This document shows, piece by piece, positions 1 through 14,674 of a DNA stretch of 64,000 nucleotides (positions are counted from its first letter, which is position 1; each line of letters opens with the position of its first letter). The notes under the pieces were generated by a model, which did no database searches, was not told the origin of the DNA, and saw only the letters and a list, made by a program, of their open reading frames with translations. Both the position numbers and the translations under genes were made by a program. Source of the stretch: Gymnogyps californianus (Eukaryota; Chordata; Aves; Accipitriformes; Cathartidae); the NCBI RefSeq assembly GCF_018139145.2, contig NC_059500.1, positions 48,134,072 to 48,198,071 on the forward strand, read 5' to 3'.

Positions 1-2821
1 AGGTTTTGCAGCTGGTCTTTACAAAACAACTGTGCTGAACAGGAGCCCAAGTTCCCCATGCTTTGAGGAAGTTTGAACCTAGGTCTGAACCATGTGTGTT
101 AGCCCAGCTCCACTGAAATGTTCATTCTTTCTCATGTACAATCTATTGCTTGGGGCTTTAGAGAATCACATCTTAACTTCTTTTTTATAGGTAGTAAGGC
201 TTACAAAAACTCCACATCATGCAAAGGCCTGGCTGATTTAATTCTTTTTCATTTAAAGCCCAGAACAGATTTATTGAAAGAATTATGAATATACAAGAGC
301 TCTTCCAGTCAACCTGGACTTATGAACAGTATATCAACCAAGTGAAGGCTTCACAGACGTTTTTGTTAGGTAGGCTACTTCTCAACAAAGAGGCAGATTT
401 ATGGAGACCATATCCATCACTCATCTGTAGATACACTGGTAACTACCATTCATTCTAACACAGATCAGTTTCTCAGCAAAAACACCAACATATAACATAT
501 CTGTGGCAACTCTAACAATGGATTACATGGGAAAACAACACTAGGAAAGCATTTTATATATTTTTAGCTACTTCACTGAGGTGCAGAAGTCAGAAATTAG
601 GACAGCCAGCACAATGTGACTAACTAGTTCTCCAAAGACCACCAGCAATCACTCCACAGATTACAACGCTGATCTAGATTATGTGAAATTTACAGCTTTT
701 TATATTATTGACTCAAATTTAAGATTGTTGCTTGCAGCTTCTGCCTTTAGGAAGAGTTAGAGCTGTAATCCCTCTTGAAAAATGGAAATGCTTCTCCATC
801 AAATCAAAGCAGGAAATGTTCTCATAATTACAGATTTGACTAATCCCAGAGCAAATAGAATAAAAATTTCCTTTTTAAAATGCTGCTAGATGGCACAGCT
901 TTAACCAGAAGCATCTACAAACTAAATATACTCAAAATTTCTTCCAAATGTTTAAAATCACCCAGTATAGCATGGAGGATGTCCTTTACAGAGTAAACCA
1001 GCTACAGTTATCAACTGAAGCAGAAAACAAGCCAGCTACTGAGGTATCCTGAAGATCATTTGCAGGAAGTAACACACTAAGCTAGCATACAGATATAGTT
1101 ATGATCAAGGTAATGAGAACCATCCTCCAAAATCATTTGGTAGCACAGATGACCTAAGAATTTTATGACATTGACTGTACTCCCATTGAGTGACATGGTA
1201 TGCTTCGTCAGAACGCTATTTACTTTTGTGGATGTATTCAGCAATTATGATAGCATTTGTGCAAAAATATTTTGCTCTTTTTTCTACAGACCTTAAGATA
1301 GCAAAAGGCTTATCCTAGAAGTCATAAAAACCCACAGTATTTAAAATTATCATTCTGACCAGCATAGGAACATTTCATAAAGTGGTATAATTTGCCTTAT
1401 TTAGTAGTGCCAGGATTAGAGCAGGCTGCATTCATATCTTTGCACAATAGTTGCAGTAATTTATGTCAGCTTCTATCTGATAAAGCAGCAACCCAAAAAC
1501 TAGAATAACTGTTCCACTGTAGTTTTCACTCACTTTTATCAATGTTAGATGTGAAAAACTTCAGATTCTCTTGCAATCTAAGCCCCTAAGACAGATGAGT
1601 CTGTGACTGTAGCCTGAAACTAGGGGCCATAGCCACATGCTTGGAATAAATTCTAAATTCAGTTGTGAAGCAGCAACACAACAGTAGACAATGCTTTAGT
1701 ATCAAAGGTATTTTTAAAATACGTAGTATTTGATGTATTCCCTTTTCAGTGCTAGTCAGTGTTGTAATCGGTTCTTATTCTAGTATTTAACCTTAAACTA
1801 ACATGAATAACATGCATCTGTTCCATCATTGTCTGACAGGCACCAAACCGCTTGATGCTTGATTTGTGAACTGATAATCTGTGTGATCAAAATGAGAAAA
1901 TATTACTCCTTAATGAAATAAATCCAATTTATTTTGGGCTTCTTCTGTCTTATGAAAAATGTCACACAGCATGAAATTGACATAACTTTAGCTAATTTAT
2001 CTAGTTTATTAAACCTAACTTCCAAAAGCATGTCTCAGTGGCTATTTTAGTGATCAACTGAGATAAACTGCAATAAAACTGAGAGTCATTTCTGCAGATC
2101 TACTGTTTTCATCCTGCAGAATGCAATGGCAGTGGGCTGAACAACCAAACTAGTGTATCACTTTTACTTCAGCTAATTTAGCAAGCAGAGCTGGTGGAAA
2201 GGGTATTTCATACTGGTGGTTCACTTGCACTACCGAAAGGCAGCCATAAACTGAAGGAAGGGAGGTATTTTAAAAGGAGAAAAAAAATATTCCAGCAAGT
2301 AACAGAGCCATTATGAAGCATCTAAACAAAACTGGGATTGTGACTCTCTCATGTGTGTTCCCTCTTATTTTGTTTTCTTTTTTTTTTCTTTTTTTTTTAA
2401 ATCTGTCACTTTTGTTACTGAGAGAAACTTGTCAGGAAGATGTTAATGTTGACTTTCTTCTGCTACTAAACATACATCCCTCATCTAATGGTGGAACCTC
2501 CACTCTATTCAGCAGTTTACACCTGATTTCCCAGAGGTAAGAGTGATGATCTCAAGTTTTGACCCCTTAACCCAGATTCAGTATCCATGGGACTCCGTAA
2601 CCAGCTTAGCACTCTGCTATACACTCACACAAACTCTTCCCTGCTTCATGCTTTAGCTGGAAACAGCGGCAACAGTAACAGGTAGGGTTTCTAAGTAGAT
2701 TGAAAAAGACTACTTATCTATTATCTGCTAAAATCATTCCCAAAACTCTAGGACATCCTGCTCTTCTGCTAGCTACCACCTTACTTTATTAGAAATTGAT
2801 GATGAATTTGGAAGATGCTAG

Positions 2822-2835
2822 AAAAAAAAAAAAAA
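2822..2835 (+). repeat. Poly(A) run
   Basis: Fourteen consecutive A. No recognisable retroelement body precedes it, so it is treated as a simple homopolymer rather than a retrocopy tail. Confidence 0.9.
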
Positions 2836-3479
2836 TCACAATTATCTTCCTGCCAAGCCTAGAAACAGTAAAACACTATTGATATTACTGCAGTACTTGT
2901 CAATATGTAAAGTACAATTCTAGAACACACAGAATATTTTTAGGACCAGGATGGGTGAACGTAGCATAAGTTTATAATTTCTTTTACAATTTGAAAATGT
3001 ATTCCGACACATTAATAAATTAAATAAATACACATGAATTTCAGATGTCTAATAAACATTCAGTCATTTGTTACTCTGTTTGAGTTTGCTTGAATCAACA
3101 TGCACACTTATCAATACCTGAATTGAAGGTATGTGAGTACTATCAATCGCTATGCTGGATGACACTCTCCAGATGTGCTGTGCAATAGACAGACCACAAC
3201 AAATAATAGCCAGATTCTGAGGAAGAGGGCAAAGACCATATTGCAGTATCTCTCCACCTGCTCTGCCTATGTATTTCCAGCGTCCCTGTAGCCAAAGTAT
3301 CCAATAGCTGATAAAACTTGGTTCTCTGTGGAAGCACAACAGTTGCTAGTTTGGCCCTCAAGAAAAACAGGAGTGGTCTGTGGTTCTCCTCTCTACAGGT
3401 TTTGACCAGCAGTGCCGCATGACAGTTCATGAGGGAAAGGAGACAGATGAGGAGTTTGTCTTTCCTGAGATTTGTAGCC

Positions 3480-3495
3480 AAAAAAAAAAAAAAAA
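3480..3495 (+). repeat. Poly(A) run
   Basis: Sixteen consecutive A followed by GAGAG. No identifiable processed transcript is seen upstream. Confidence 0.9.
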
Positions 3496-5012
3496 GAGAG
3501 ATACTGAAACTGAAGGGCAAAACACTGCAATGATTAAAATAAATATTTCTTCACCCAATACATAATTAGGCTAGGAGGTTCACTTTCAAGTGAATTGAGG
3601 CAAACAACTGTAACATTTAAGGGGGGGTCTGTACTTTTGTGTAAATAACAAGAATATCTGAAGTTATAAAGAGTTAATGCCAACAAAGAGCATGAAAAGT
3701 GTCATGCTTTGAGGTTTAGCCCAGTCTTTAACTACTAATTAGCAAAATGTCATTTTCCTGGGGCTTGTTCCGCCACCAGAGTGACCCAGTGTCGCTTGCT
3801 GTCAGTGGGGGATACCAGGACACATGGCTGACTTGGGCTGACAACTCCAGTCTGCTTGTGTGACTGGTATATTTATTTCTATCGCTATCATACTAAATGT
3901 CCTTAGCATAATCAGGACCAGTTGTTCTAATGAAATGTACTGTTAAACAGCCCCTACCCTGAAATGTTTGCCATCTAAAACACCAGAAAATAGAATTTCT
4001 CACTAACACTTTCCATTCTTTCATCACAGCTGCGAAGGCCTAACACAAAACATGTTCCCAAAACAAACAACACAAACACTAACATAACTTTGGCAAACAA
4101 AAGCTGGAAAGAAAACTGGTTTCCTTTTTAGCTGCATATACTAACGGTGTTTAGGAATGGGCAATTAGTCTTTGCATTTCTTCAAAGCAGATGCACTGGG
4201 CTCTTTCTTTTCATGTAATGCTCTGAAAGTCACCTCATACAGAACTAAAAGACATAAGGCATTATGAACATTCCTCCCAGGATGAGAAATATTTAGGATT
4301 AATTTGTTCCAAAACATCTAAATATGTTGCCAGTTTTCATTTGCCAGAAGTATCTAGTATCTTCCTTCATGCTGCCATGAAATCATACACAGCAAATACA
4401 TGAGATAAACTGTACCAACCAAGAAATTGTCCCAGAGAGGTGGACATTTTGTTCTAGCCTTGCCAGGTTTGAAATACTCATGTGCACAGACTTATTTCCA
4501 AACCTTCAAAGTCTGGATGAGTTTCTTTCCCCCGCTCCCTCTCTGCCTTTTTCTTAGTGACTTAAAATACCTCCCTAGCACAAAACCTAACCATTTAAAC
4601 CCTTTATTTAATAAGCACTTGAACACAGACCAGGAAAAAGGAAAAATTATCACACATTTGATACTGTGCTAATTCCAGGTCAAATTTTACTATTTATGAT
4701 TTATTGCTACTGGCTAGCAAAAGTTGTGCACCTAATTAAACCCCTGCATCCTATCCTGGAAACAGGGGGCTTCCATATCTGAATGGGCCAAAGTCTGCAG
4801 TTGGTTTCTTAAGGCAGGAAGCATTGCTTATGTACTGACGGGACAGTAGTAAGGTATTGTATGAAAAACAAGTACTGTGTAATTTATGAGTTTATTCCCT
4901 GTTCCACTGGGGTAGCTTCAGGGACATCCTGAATAGTACAAGAATCAAAGAGAAGAAGATGGGGAGAGCCTGCCCAGGAGTGGTTTATACTCACATACTA
5001 CAGAGCACTAGG

Positions 5013-5027
5013 ACTACTACTACTACT
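5013..5027 (+). repeat. (ACT)5 trinucleotide microsatellite
   Basis: Five perfect ACT units followed by a diverged ATT unit. It is short and has no coding context. Confidence 0.85.
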
Positions 5028-8000
5028 ATTGTCATGGAGCTCCAAGACTTTTCCTGTCTAGAAACTACTGAGGCAGTTCTCGGTGAGAGAGCAGAGGTGA
5101 AGGCAGCAACACTTTGTATTACTCAGACTCCCCAGATCTCCTGATATGCCTGGATTCATATTTACATTAAAGGAACATATAGAAGATCACTTATTTTCCT
5201 GAGTAAGTCTGAAAAGGATACACTGTGACTGAAAATAAGTTCCTGTCTCTGCAATTCCCCATTTTGAGGTGTTTGCAGAACGACTATTTGCTATGGAACT
5301 AACAAAAGATGAGAATTTGGCCCCATGTTTAAAAATCAAATTATTCTAATTTTTTTTCCCATGGGAATGGAATAGAAAAGCACTGTTTTTCAGTAGAGAA
5401 ACACTGAATCACTGGTTTCAGCAAATGCCTTTGCCTATCTTTTCTCCTTCTAGCAGACTTTTGCACACTGTCAACTCAATAATTGCTGGAACTAGGAGGC
5501 CAAACTGTCCACAGATAAAAGCTAAAATACACAATATTCTATTTTGGTCTTATGGTTCAATGCCTTGTGCTGTTTCTTGTCCTCACGAAACAGCACCATG
5601 TATTAAAATGTCAGATCTAGGAAACAATTGGTGTGTATTGTCACTGTTTTATTAACATCAGTTTTATAAGCACATGAAAGAAAATACGAAAGAAACACAT
5701 GCAGGATGGAAAATTGTATTTCATTTTTTATACTACAATATTAAGGTATCAGAGATGGCAGTAAGCCACAAAGTTTGGGTCTGGAGTTTCCCTTCATATC
5801 CTTTATCAGGAATCTGTTAATATTTATCACATATACCATGTTTACTGCAGGTAGACTTTTTCCTAAAGTAGACAGAAATAATATTTGCTAAAAATATTTT
5901 GCAGGTAAAACTTACATATACTATAAAGTGGAAATTATGTCAAATGACTTGTCCATATTCCATTGGAAGCTAGTAACTAGGAAGGAATAAAATCTCAGAT
6001 GCCTGACTGAGTACCCAGACTTCACCTTTGCACTGGGCAATTCTACTTCTGCCTGTTGGGGAGGGTTTGCTGGTATGGAAGACTTCCTTCCTGAAATTTA
6101 ATTTATAAGATATCCTCAGCAGAATTATCATTCATTCTTATATAGCTCAGGATGCCATGTTGGGTCAACGTGATGCTTTTATAGTCTCACTGTGGCTGAG
6201 ACTGTGGGGTGCTAAACCTAGTGAATTAGCTGTAGTCTGGTACAAGTGCATGAAAAGTCTTACCCGTTAAATGGTGAAAGTGTAGGGAGGTTTCACCTTT
6301 CAGTACCTGGCAGCCTTGCAAGCTGTCCAGGCAACTTTTGTATCTCCATAGCTTCTCACTATATTTTAAAAGGGTGTTGCCTTATCAAACACGTTGGCTG
6401 CTTGCCTGAATTAAAAAACACACCACCATAATTTTTTAACACCGAGTTGGAGATTTCAGCGTAGTTCAAGACCTCTACTGATTACTTCTTATGGTCTGAC
6501 ACACACAAGTAGGTTGAATTCTCGCATCACTAAAGTAAAAAGCGTTCACCCACTTACTTGCTGCTCAGGCAGCGTCTCAGTGAATATGAAGCTCCTCCTC
6601 CACAAGTGCGTGAACATTCACTCCATGAGCCCCAGGCATCCCACAGTGAGTCTCGGTCTTCCTCCGAGCGAGCTGTTCTGGAGCTCTGAGGAGAGGGAGA
6701 AGGAAAAAAGTCATTTAAAGGACAAAAAATATTGTTGCTAGTTTAATCTTTCTTTTTACTGGCTATCATCTTGGTCATTGAAAGCCCTGAATATATCTGT
6801 TATTCTCTGACATTCCAACTGATTGGCAGCTGGTTCTTGTAGTGGGGGTGGCTGTATGAACTTGCTTTCATCCTTTGAGTATCATACTCTGTCTCAATTT
6901 GAGACTGGTGATGACTATTATAAAAGAGCAGTTTGGACAACAGTGAGGCAAGGGATTTTTCCTGATTAAAAGGAAGAGGTAGAGCATTGTAGACATTAGA
7001 AATTGTGCTTTGAAGTGTTGTTGCTGTGTTAGAAACTATGAAAGGGCATATTAAAAAGTGCCTTCCAAAATGCTCTTGAGGAAAAAAAGAATCACAACAT
7101 AGTGAATCAACGTGATACAAAGACATTCAACATAATGACTCTCATGCATTCACCATAAGGAACTGGAACTATTGTTACTTCTTCTCTGTCCAAAGATCTA
7201 TAAAACTTTCTGGATGAAGATTCCCTAACTGTTTTATCCCTGCTACTTGCTAACTTAAAAAAGAAAGTACACACTACCTGAAGAGCTGGAGTTCTCCAAT
7301 GCCGGGCATGGACCCAGGCAGTGCTATTGTTAATGTCAATTGGTTGGGCGCAAACAACTTTATAGAGAAGCAGCAATGATTGACTCAGAAATGCTCAGCT
7401 CTTCTAGGATTAACTCGTAAATGTACAGCAGTACCTGCCTCAAATAATGCAGTCATGCATGCATCCAGCATTTCATTTTCATTCATGCAAATGCACCTCA
7501 GAAACATAAATCTATAGGGGCACAAATTATTTAACCATTTGGATAGATGTCGCCCCTCATGGACAATGTGGTTTTGCTGGAATTAACTGAATAACCTACA
7601 GAAGCATGCAAACCTTCATGGAAAATGCCTACGTCTGATGGAGACCAGGCAGCGTTCTCCTTCAAAGCTTGGCTTGTGCTGTGGGCCAACAGCTGGTGAA
7701 TAGCATTTCTAACTGTATTTGGAATAAATGAGAAGGCAAGACAACTATATGAGGGAGACTTTGATAGTACAACTTCAACAGAGAAACATCAGCAAGCATC
7801 ATTGCTAGCCCGTGTTAGAGGCATCTTTAGCTTTCAACACTGAGGGATTATTTGAGACACAGAGATAGCTCAACACTGAAATCATTTTATCTTCAGTGAA
7901 GCTGTATAAAAGTTTTGTCATGAAATCTGAAACCTGGTGAAATATACCAGTCTTGAATATTGTTATGCACAGGCAAAAAAGAAAATGTTGGTGGTCATTT

Positions 8001-8388
8001 AGGGCTGTGAACAGTTTCAATGTATATCTGTTTAAGGGAGATACTGAATTTGTCACACATAACCCAGATCCTAAACTGAACAGTCTGTGTTTGTAGAGCA
8101 AAAGACTAAGTCTGGCATGTTAGGATATGAAATGTGTGTTAATTGGGATTCATCAAGGTAAGAAGTTAACTATTCGGTATACTTTAAGGAGCCAGGAATG
8201 GACTATATATGCTAACCATTAATAAAGAGAGAATTTTCCAATATGGAAACCATTTAGACCTATAAAATTCTGCAAGTGGATTGCAGTTCACCCACTAGTG
8301 TCATCTATGACACTGAATAAACAGCCAGGCATAAGATTAGCTGAAGTGAAAGCCTATGTTTTTTATTAGCTGTCTCTATACTCAGCTC

Positions 8389-8576
8389 AGTAATAAGGCC
8401 AAAGCCTCGCACAGAACTCTTTTCTCCTGAAAACAGAAAACCCATAATCTCAGTGTTGTACACATTTGCACCCTCTGACAGTCATTAGCTCCATGCATCT
8501 GAAGGATGAAAACATTGCCAGTGCTGTTCCCATGATCCCACGGGAGTCTTCCTGCCCTGAAGCAAGTCATTAGCTC
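8389..8576. repeat. Dispersed repeat, copy A of a related pair
   Basis: This segment aligns base by base, in the same orientation, with 14675-14876. The two copies share a 38-base perfect run (8448-8485 against 14734-14771) and further near-identical blocks on each side, such as the CCTGCCCTGAAGCAAGTCA block near the right end. Copy A lacks about a dozen bases present in copy B in the middle. I do not recognise the family. It has no CR1 terminal repeat, no clear inverted ends and no open frame that is conserved without interruption. It could be an uncharacterised low-copy interspersed element or a local duplication. Confidence 0.85.
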
Positions 8577-11500
8577 ATGGATCAGTACTTAGCTTACTCA
8601 GGTTGACAGAATAATTGTATTGTTATATTCCTTCCAAAAGCCTGATACTACTCTGAGATACACTGGCACAATAAATTAGTGGTAACTAAATGAAAGTTGA
8701 TCGCATTAGACCTGCTTAAGTGAGCTCAGACTGTATGCCAAATTGGCAAACTTCTATGGGTATATTGTTTAAAGAAAAAAAAAATTAAGATTCGCTGGAC
8801 ATCTGTCCAGCCATTTTCTCTTCTTTCCCTCTCTTCCCATTATTGCTTTTATCAAGGTACAGTCCAAATGGGATCTTGAAGAATGAGTCAGTCTGTTTGG
8901 GCAGAATGGGTTAAAAAAGAAAAGATTTTCCTCTGTGCAAACACACTAAATATGGTTATTTCTGTTGAAAGGAAGAGCTCAGTGAGTGGCAGGGTCAGGT
9001 GCAGGACCAGCGCACAGCAACGCACCAGACTGTCCACCGAGCTGCAGCTCCCCAGCATTTCATAATGGTTGCCTGCTGCATTCCTCATGCTGCTGCTCAC
9101 AGACCCTTCAAGGGTATGAGTGCTCCTTTTTTAAACCAGAGTATTTTAAAAGGCAAATACACAATGCGACTTAAATAGAATTGAGTCTATTTGGCCTTCT
9201 GACACAAAGAAGGTCAACCCTTTTGAAAGACCTTTGGGATCTGGTCCAAAGCATGCTGAGGTCAAATGAAAACTCCATCAAATTAAAGGGGTTCAGGAGC
9301 AGAACATTAAAAGATAGGCTGAAAAGGGGACCCAACACAATTTGTAAAGATTTTTTTTTTTTAGTTAATCAAATAAATCTTGTGAATGAGAAGGAAGCTA
9401 AACCAAGTAGGCAGAAGGCAAGCTTTCTTCGAACAGCTCTGCTGAAGCACCTCCACTCTGATCCTGCTGCCCTATCTTAGCACTTTTGCCAGGTGGAGGT
9501 TGCCAGCTATGCCAAATAAAATGATTATTCTATGCTGTGGCCAACCTCCATTTTCAGTTTGCTTCATGGTGCAGTTTGTAATGGCATTTTAAACGTATGT
9601 AGCACTTCCTTCTGCAGAACGGCTTTTGGAAGATAGTTTAGATGGGTAATTGAATCAGTTTTTTCTTGCTGTAACATTCAGTATGATGTAATTTTGTTTT
9701 GGATCTACTGATGGGAAAAAAAAGGTAAATTAATTTAGTCTGTGAGAGATGATACTGGATTTGTCTAATGAGTGTATAAATTATTTGACACTCTTAGTTT
9801 ATCTTATCTTTATTAAAATGCAAAAGGATTTAATTTCAAACACAATAATTGCAAGGGTAAATGTAAAAATTAAAGTAACGTAAGTGATCAAATTCTGACT
9901 ATGGCCAGATGTGATCCATCCTCTAGATACAGTCTCATTAACATTTACATGTGAGATAAGAGGAGCAACATGCCCATTTACTACAGGTTATTTCAACTGA
10001 CTGCTTTCTGAAGGGTATTATAAAATGAAAATGTGTGTTTGCACTTTTAGTCTGCTAAAAAGAAAATGTGTGTCTGTGCTTTTAGTTTACAACGAAACAA
10101 ACATCTTCAAACTGCAAAGGGGTGCTAGTCCTGATCATTCACCACTGGTTGAAAGCCCAAAGACATAATTAAAAAGGTTTGCAAGGTAAAGTCACGTGAA
10201 CCAAGTACTCTTACCTCATCACAAATTATAAGCATCAGCACAGCTAGACATTCTAAGGGTCCAAATTTTTCTGAAATAAATTGTACTCCCACCCAGAGGA
10301 GAGCCATGTGCCTGTTATTTGCATTCCAAGATTTGTTATAAGACCTATATATTCCCAGAAAGCATGTGATCTCAAGCTGGAACAGGCTCCAAGTTTTCTT
10401 TTAACAAGTGGAATAAACATAATTCATTTCAACTCCATCCATGTTTAATGTTAAAGAAAGTAGAGTAGTTTTCCCTCCTGTGAACTACACAGTTAAGATT
10501 GAGCTTGAAATTCTAGCAAAGCCTGCAAAGCCATTTTAAATCTAAAGAAGATTGTATGTTGCAGGTCTATTGCAGCTTCAAAGGATATATACCATTACTA
10601 GCTAAGAATTCACAGTTTAGCACAGATTTTTCAAGAGTAGCTTATACCACTAATTAATAATTTCTACCTACTTTCAAAGTAGTGAACTAAACTGAAGAGC
10701 CTACTTTAAAATACTCCTGATAACAGTCAAGAACATTGCAGTGTTCTGCAGTACAAGAACTCCTACAGTACTCCTTTAAAGCCCTAAAATTCCTGCCGTA
10801 AAGAGTAAACAGGAAAAAAAAAAAAAAGGAAAAAAAGGAAAAAAAAAGCAGAGGGGGGGTACATGCCTTTAAAGCTGTGTAAAGCTGCCACAACTTAAAG
10901 CTTCCTTTAAGTAACACTTCCCTCTTAGAAAGTCTTTTATCTCTGCCAGAAGTACCCCAGGTAGGTGCTTCTTGAAACCAAAGAAGCAAAATGCAGACAG
11001 TCATCAAGGCTCATTATGCCCTGCTTCTGGTATCAGAAGAGCTTCCTTCCCCCTTCTGTCCATTCTAGGTGGATCTCAGCCTGAGCTTCCCAGGAAACAC
11101 CCACTGCTTTGTCCACACAAAACTCATGATGTCCTGACATCTACAGCATCAATGGCAGAAATGTCACCTGGAAGCAATTTGCTTATCAATGACCTACATA
11201 AAACAAATAAGTCTGCTAGCACTAATCAAAATCAGCTCTTTCTTTATCCCTCATTACCTTAACACACACTTAACCTGAGTGTGATCCTGCAGCTACCACC
11301 CAACACAGCAGCTCCAGAGGAAACAAGCATGAGGACTCCCAAAGAGTTCTCTAATGAGAAAGAGAAGGAACGCCTTGTGTTTTGGACAAGAAAGCAAGAA
11401 GGATCATGTGTACAAAATGAGATCACAGTCAGTGGATAGGGCACACAGGTGAAGACGCTTACAAAAGAAAAAAAAAGGGCTTTAAGCTTCCAGCTGAAAA

Positions 11501-13333
11501 GGACTTCTTGTAATATAAACAAAAATAATCTGACATAATCAAGTAAGACTAAAAGAGCTAGGTATCCAATTTTATTCTTAAAAAAAAATCCAGCTGCAGT
11601 GTTTAACAGTAATTTCTGAATTTATTAAAGAGTTGTCAGGCATTCATGTTATATCCAGACTATGAGATGAATAACACGCCTTTCCTACCCTCTCCACTAA
11701 CATACAGTACACAAAAATCGTTCAAACTGTCTGGAATAGTACGTAAAAAAACCAACAAGTGTCACACATCCTTAAATCACAACAGCTGCCTGGCCATCCA
11801 GGAACTGCATCCCTGATGAGAGAACCATGTTTCTTCTAAGAGCTTGTGTGTACACATGTGTGTGAGTGCACAGAGGGAGAAATATGAAAAGTAGCAAGAC
11901 CTCTGTTCATATCCTGTGACCTATAAAAGGAGTTCAGCCTTAAGACAATGAATCTTAGTCACATACTGAAATTGAATTTAAAATTTTGTTTGGAACTGCG
12001 CTATCTCTACAGAATCCAACTATTTGTCAGTGTCACAGGGAAAGAGTACATATAAATGCAGATCATGTTGTTTAATTGCTCCTCAGTTTCCAAGGGTTCC
12101 AGTTTTCCTCCTCATTCAGTAAAACGTTGCTGAAGTCATATTTTTCAAGCACCCAGTGTGTTCCCTAGATTAAACAGCAATATAGATAGTGAAAAATGCA
12201 GTTAGCCTCTTGTTGGACTAAGGCACTGATACAGACTTTAAGCCACAGTTATTTCCCAGATGATACGCACCGCTGGGTTTGGTTAAGAAATTTAAATCAT
12301 CTGGTTCTTATCATATCCCCACTGTTTAGGGATACGATGAACTGTCAGTGACAATATACAAGGCTCCTCTGAGGCCATTGCCTAAACTTGTCTTTTGCTA
12401 CTGTGAAAATGATATTAGGGACAGAAAACCAGTATTTTTCCCTATTATATGGTCTTTCTGCCCTCCCTTTTCAGATACGTCCGAGTGCATCCATCTATGA
12501 ATTCTTGCCAAGCCATACATTCTCCCTCTTTGAGTAATCCGTGATCATTCTTTGATGTTAGTTTGTCACTGAGGTCAAATATATACTTCACACAGTACTG
12601 AAATGCTGTCTGTAGTGAACCAGGAAGAAACTGCTCTCAGCACTTACCTAGGTGTGTAACAGCAGGAGACAAGGCCAGTGACCTCACCTCTTTTTAAGAA
12701 ACATATATTTCAAAACTTCAACCAATGTAAATATATAGTTTATAAGATCTCATTTGCACAATGTTGTGTATCTTTGTTGCATTCCATCCAAGGTAACAGC
12801 TGAATTACAGCTCAGATGGGAAAGTGCTTGGAAATCTCTGGCTTTTGAAGGAAGGCAAGGCAGAACAAAATCACAGCCAGTTGAATTAATATTGGTAATT
12901 ACTGTCAAACAAAATGTTGACATGCAAGACATTCCTGACTAGCTGTTGAAACTTTTCAGAGCAATTATCTTGGAAACATCATAAGTAAAATATTCTGACA
13001 CATCCAGTTTGCAATGCACAAAAAACATGTTTAATGCATCTAGGCAAAGAGTTGCAAAACATTTTAAACAGTACTGTATGACCGAAGCACATCCACTCTT
13101 CCAGAATAACTGTACCATACTGAAGAAAGGGCTTGTTAAAGTAAGCCTTAACCTTGTGAGGAACATAATTCCCTGGAAGCACTAGGATTCCTCATGACAA
13201 TAGTTGTCCTCCAGCTCCAAGCAGATATCTGCCCATTTCATGCACCTCATGAAAGCAGAGATCCCCAAGCCAGCCTTAGCAACATATCCAAGGACTTAAT
13301 GGGAAGGAATGCCGACCTGTTTTCTTTTCCCAG
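8577..13333. other. AT-rich non-coding stretch
   Basis: I see no supported gene. It holds an A-rich, purine-biased patch at 10811-10850 (runs of A with single G interruptions) and scattered short open frames. A segment near 9260-9300 has the CTCCAT...AAAGGGG wording typical of old amniote interspersed repeats, but it is too decayed to delimit. Confidence 0.6.
10811..10850 (+). repeat. A-rich low-complexity tract
   Basis: Almost only A with isolated G residues, ending in a G run near 10853-10858. The minus-strand open frame crossing it reads as a string of Phe and Ser and is an artefact of this composition. Confidence 0.85.
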
Positions 13334-14674
13334 GGGTTCTGCTTCAGGGTCAGGACAGATGAACACTGTTTAGCTAGTGTGGTAGATAGCTTGTCTTCCA
13401 ATTATCCTGACTGTATCCCATGTAAAGACAAAGAGAGGACTTCAGCCACCAGACCTGCCACCCAGCCACCCTCCAGCAGGACCACACAAGTTGGAAAAAC
13501 CTGCCTACCTGGTATTCTTACCAAAGTAATGGGAGTTTTGCTCTCACAGAAGTTAACAGCAGATGAAGAGAGAAAATGCCCTTGTGCCCAAGCTGCCAGA
13601 GCTGTTTACCACACCTGAGATGCTGAGCGACCACAGGTACAATTGCTCCCATGATTAACTGCATGCTGTTCCATATGGCCAAATCAAAAGGATGCCTACA
13701 GAACCGTTCAAACTACTGCTAAAACACTGTTTTCTCTGGCAAACAACCTGGAAAGAAAAGCAGCTGCAATGACCATCAGATGTCTTGAGGTGGAAGTGGC
13801 TATTCCTTGTACACTTGCTCCTCTGCTGCCTGGAGGGCAGCAGCTCCCTCCTACTGGGTGTGGGGCTGTGAGCTGAACTGTACCAGCCCACTTGCCCCAG
13901 GCTTCCACAATCTTGGAAATTAACTGAGGAATTTTTGCCTCCTTTGCATTTGCAAGACCAGGCAAAAGGCCTGCAAGGGGATCAAGAGAGTATTTCCTAT
14001 GGAAAACCCCTGGCACAGGGAACCCTTGATCTGAGTGACTCCACGCCCCAAGGAAGGCACTGGCACAGGAGCACACACGTGTGAGGGTATATACTGTACT
14101 TTGGGTAATTACTTTGTGCTCAGACTTTGCTAGTGCAGATAAATGGGCCAGGATTTGTTTTTAATTTCAGCCTCTTAAAAAGGAATACACAAAAAAGTCC
14201 AAATCTCCTTCTGGGTAGTTTTTAATTTGCTCTTCAGGATCAAAATCATCCATCACTTAGAAGAAACAGGGGAAGACACCTTGGTGAGAAGGAGAGAAGA
14301 GGAAATCTCACTGACATCCTCCTGCAGTTTTTCCATGCTTATTCTGCTCCTGTGAACACAGACAAGGGGAAGAGCAATAGGTGGACAATTTTTCTTTACC
14401 CTGAAGAAAGACACCTGATACACGTACAGCTAGCTCAGTTCCCAGGGACATAAGTAAAAATTTGCTGTGTCAGTCTTTTTCAGCGCTGCGCTCCTTTTTG
14501 TCTTCCTTTACTCTTAACAGCCCAGTCATGCAAGGCAGGCTCATTACTAAGGGAAGAGAAAAAAGGGAAATTATGGCATCTTTTCCTTTTGCACAGGAAA
14601 GCAGAGGTTCATCGAGCTGGAAATAACCCCTCCTCCCTTCCTAGCCATATATGATCTGATATGGTTATTGCACA
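13334..14674. other. Moderately GC-richer stretch, no confirmed gene
   Basis: Base composition is less AT-rich than the flanks, especially 13400-14060, so open frames are longer by chance on both strands. A strong acceptor-like pyrimidine tract ends at 13333 and is followed by an open plus frame to 13618, treated as a finding only. Nothing else was recognised. Confidence 0.5.

Larger units (their letters stand above)
1..8388. other. AT-rich non-coding stretch, putatively intronic
   Basis: I see no gene here. Open frames on both strands are short, lack splice-site support and have no recognisable domains. The stretch contains a T-rich run near 2371-2400, A runs at 2822-2835 and 3480-3495, and an (ACT)5 run at 5013-5027. 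If the minus-strand first exon at 23835-23891 is real, this lies downstream of it and could be intron. Conserved non-coding elements may be present but cannot be recognised from one sequence. Confidence 0.6.

Noticed and set aside
3143..3520. 125-codon minus frame.
   Set aside because: Its start reads through a poly(T) strand as a Phe run, and the overlapping minus frame is equally open. There is no recognisable protein.
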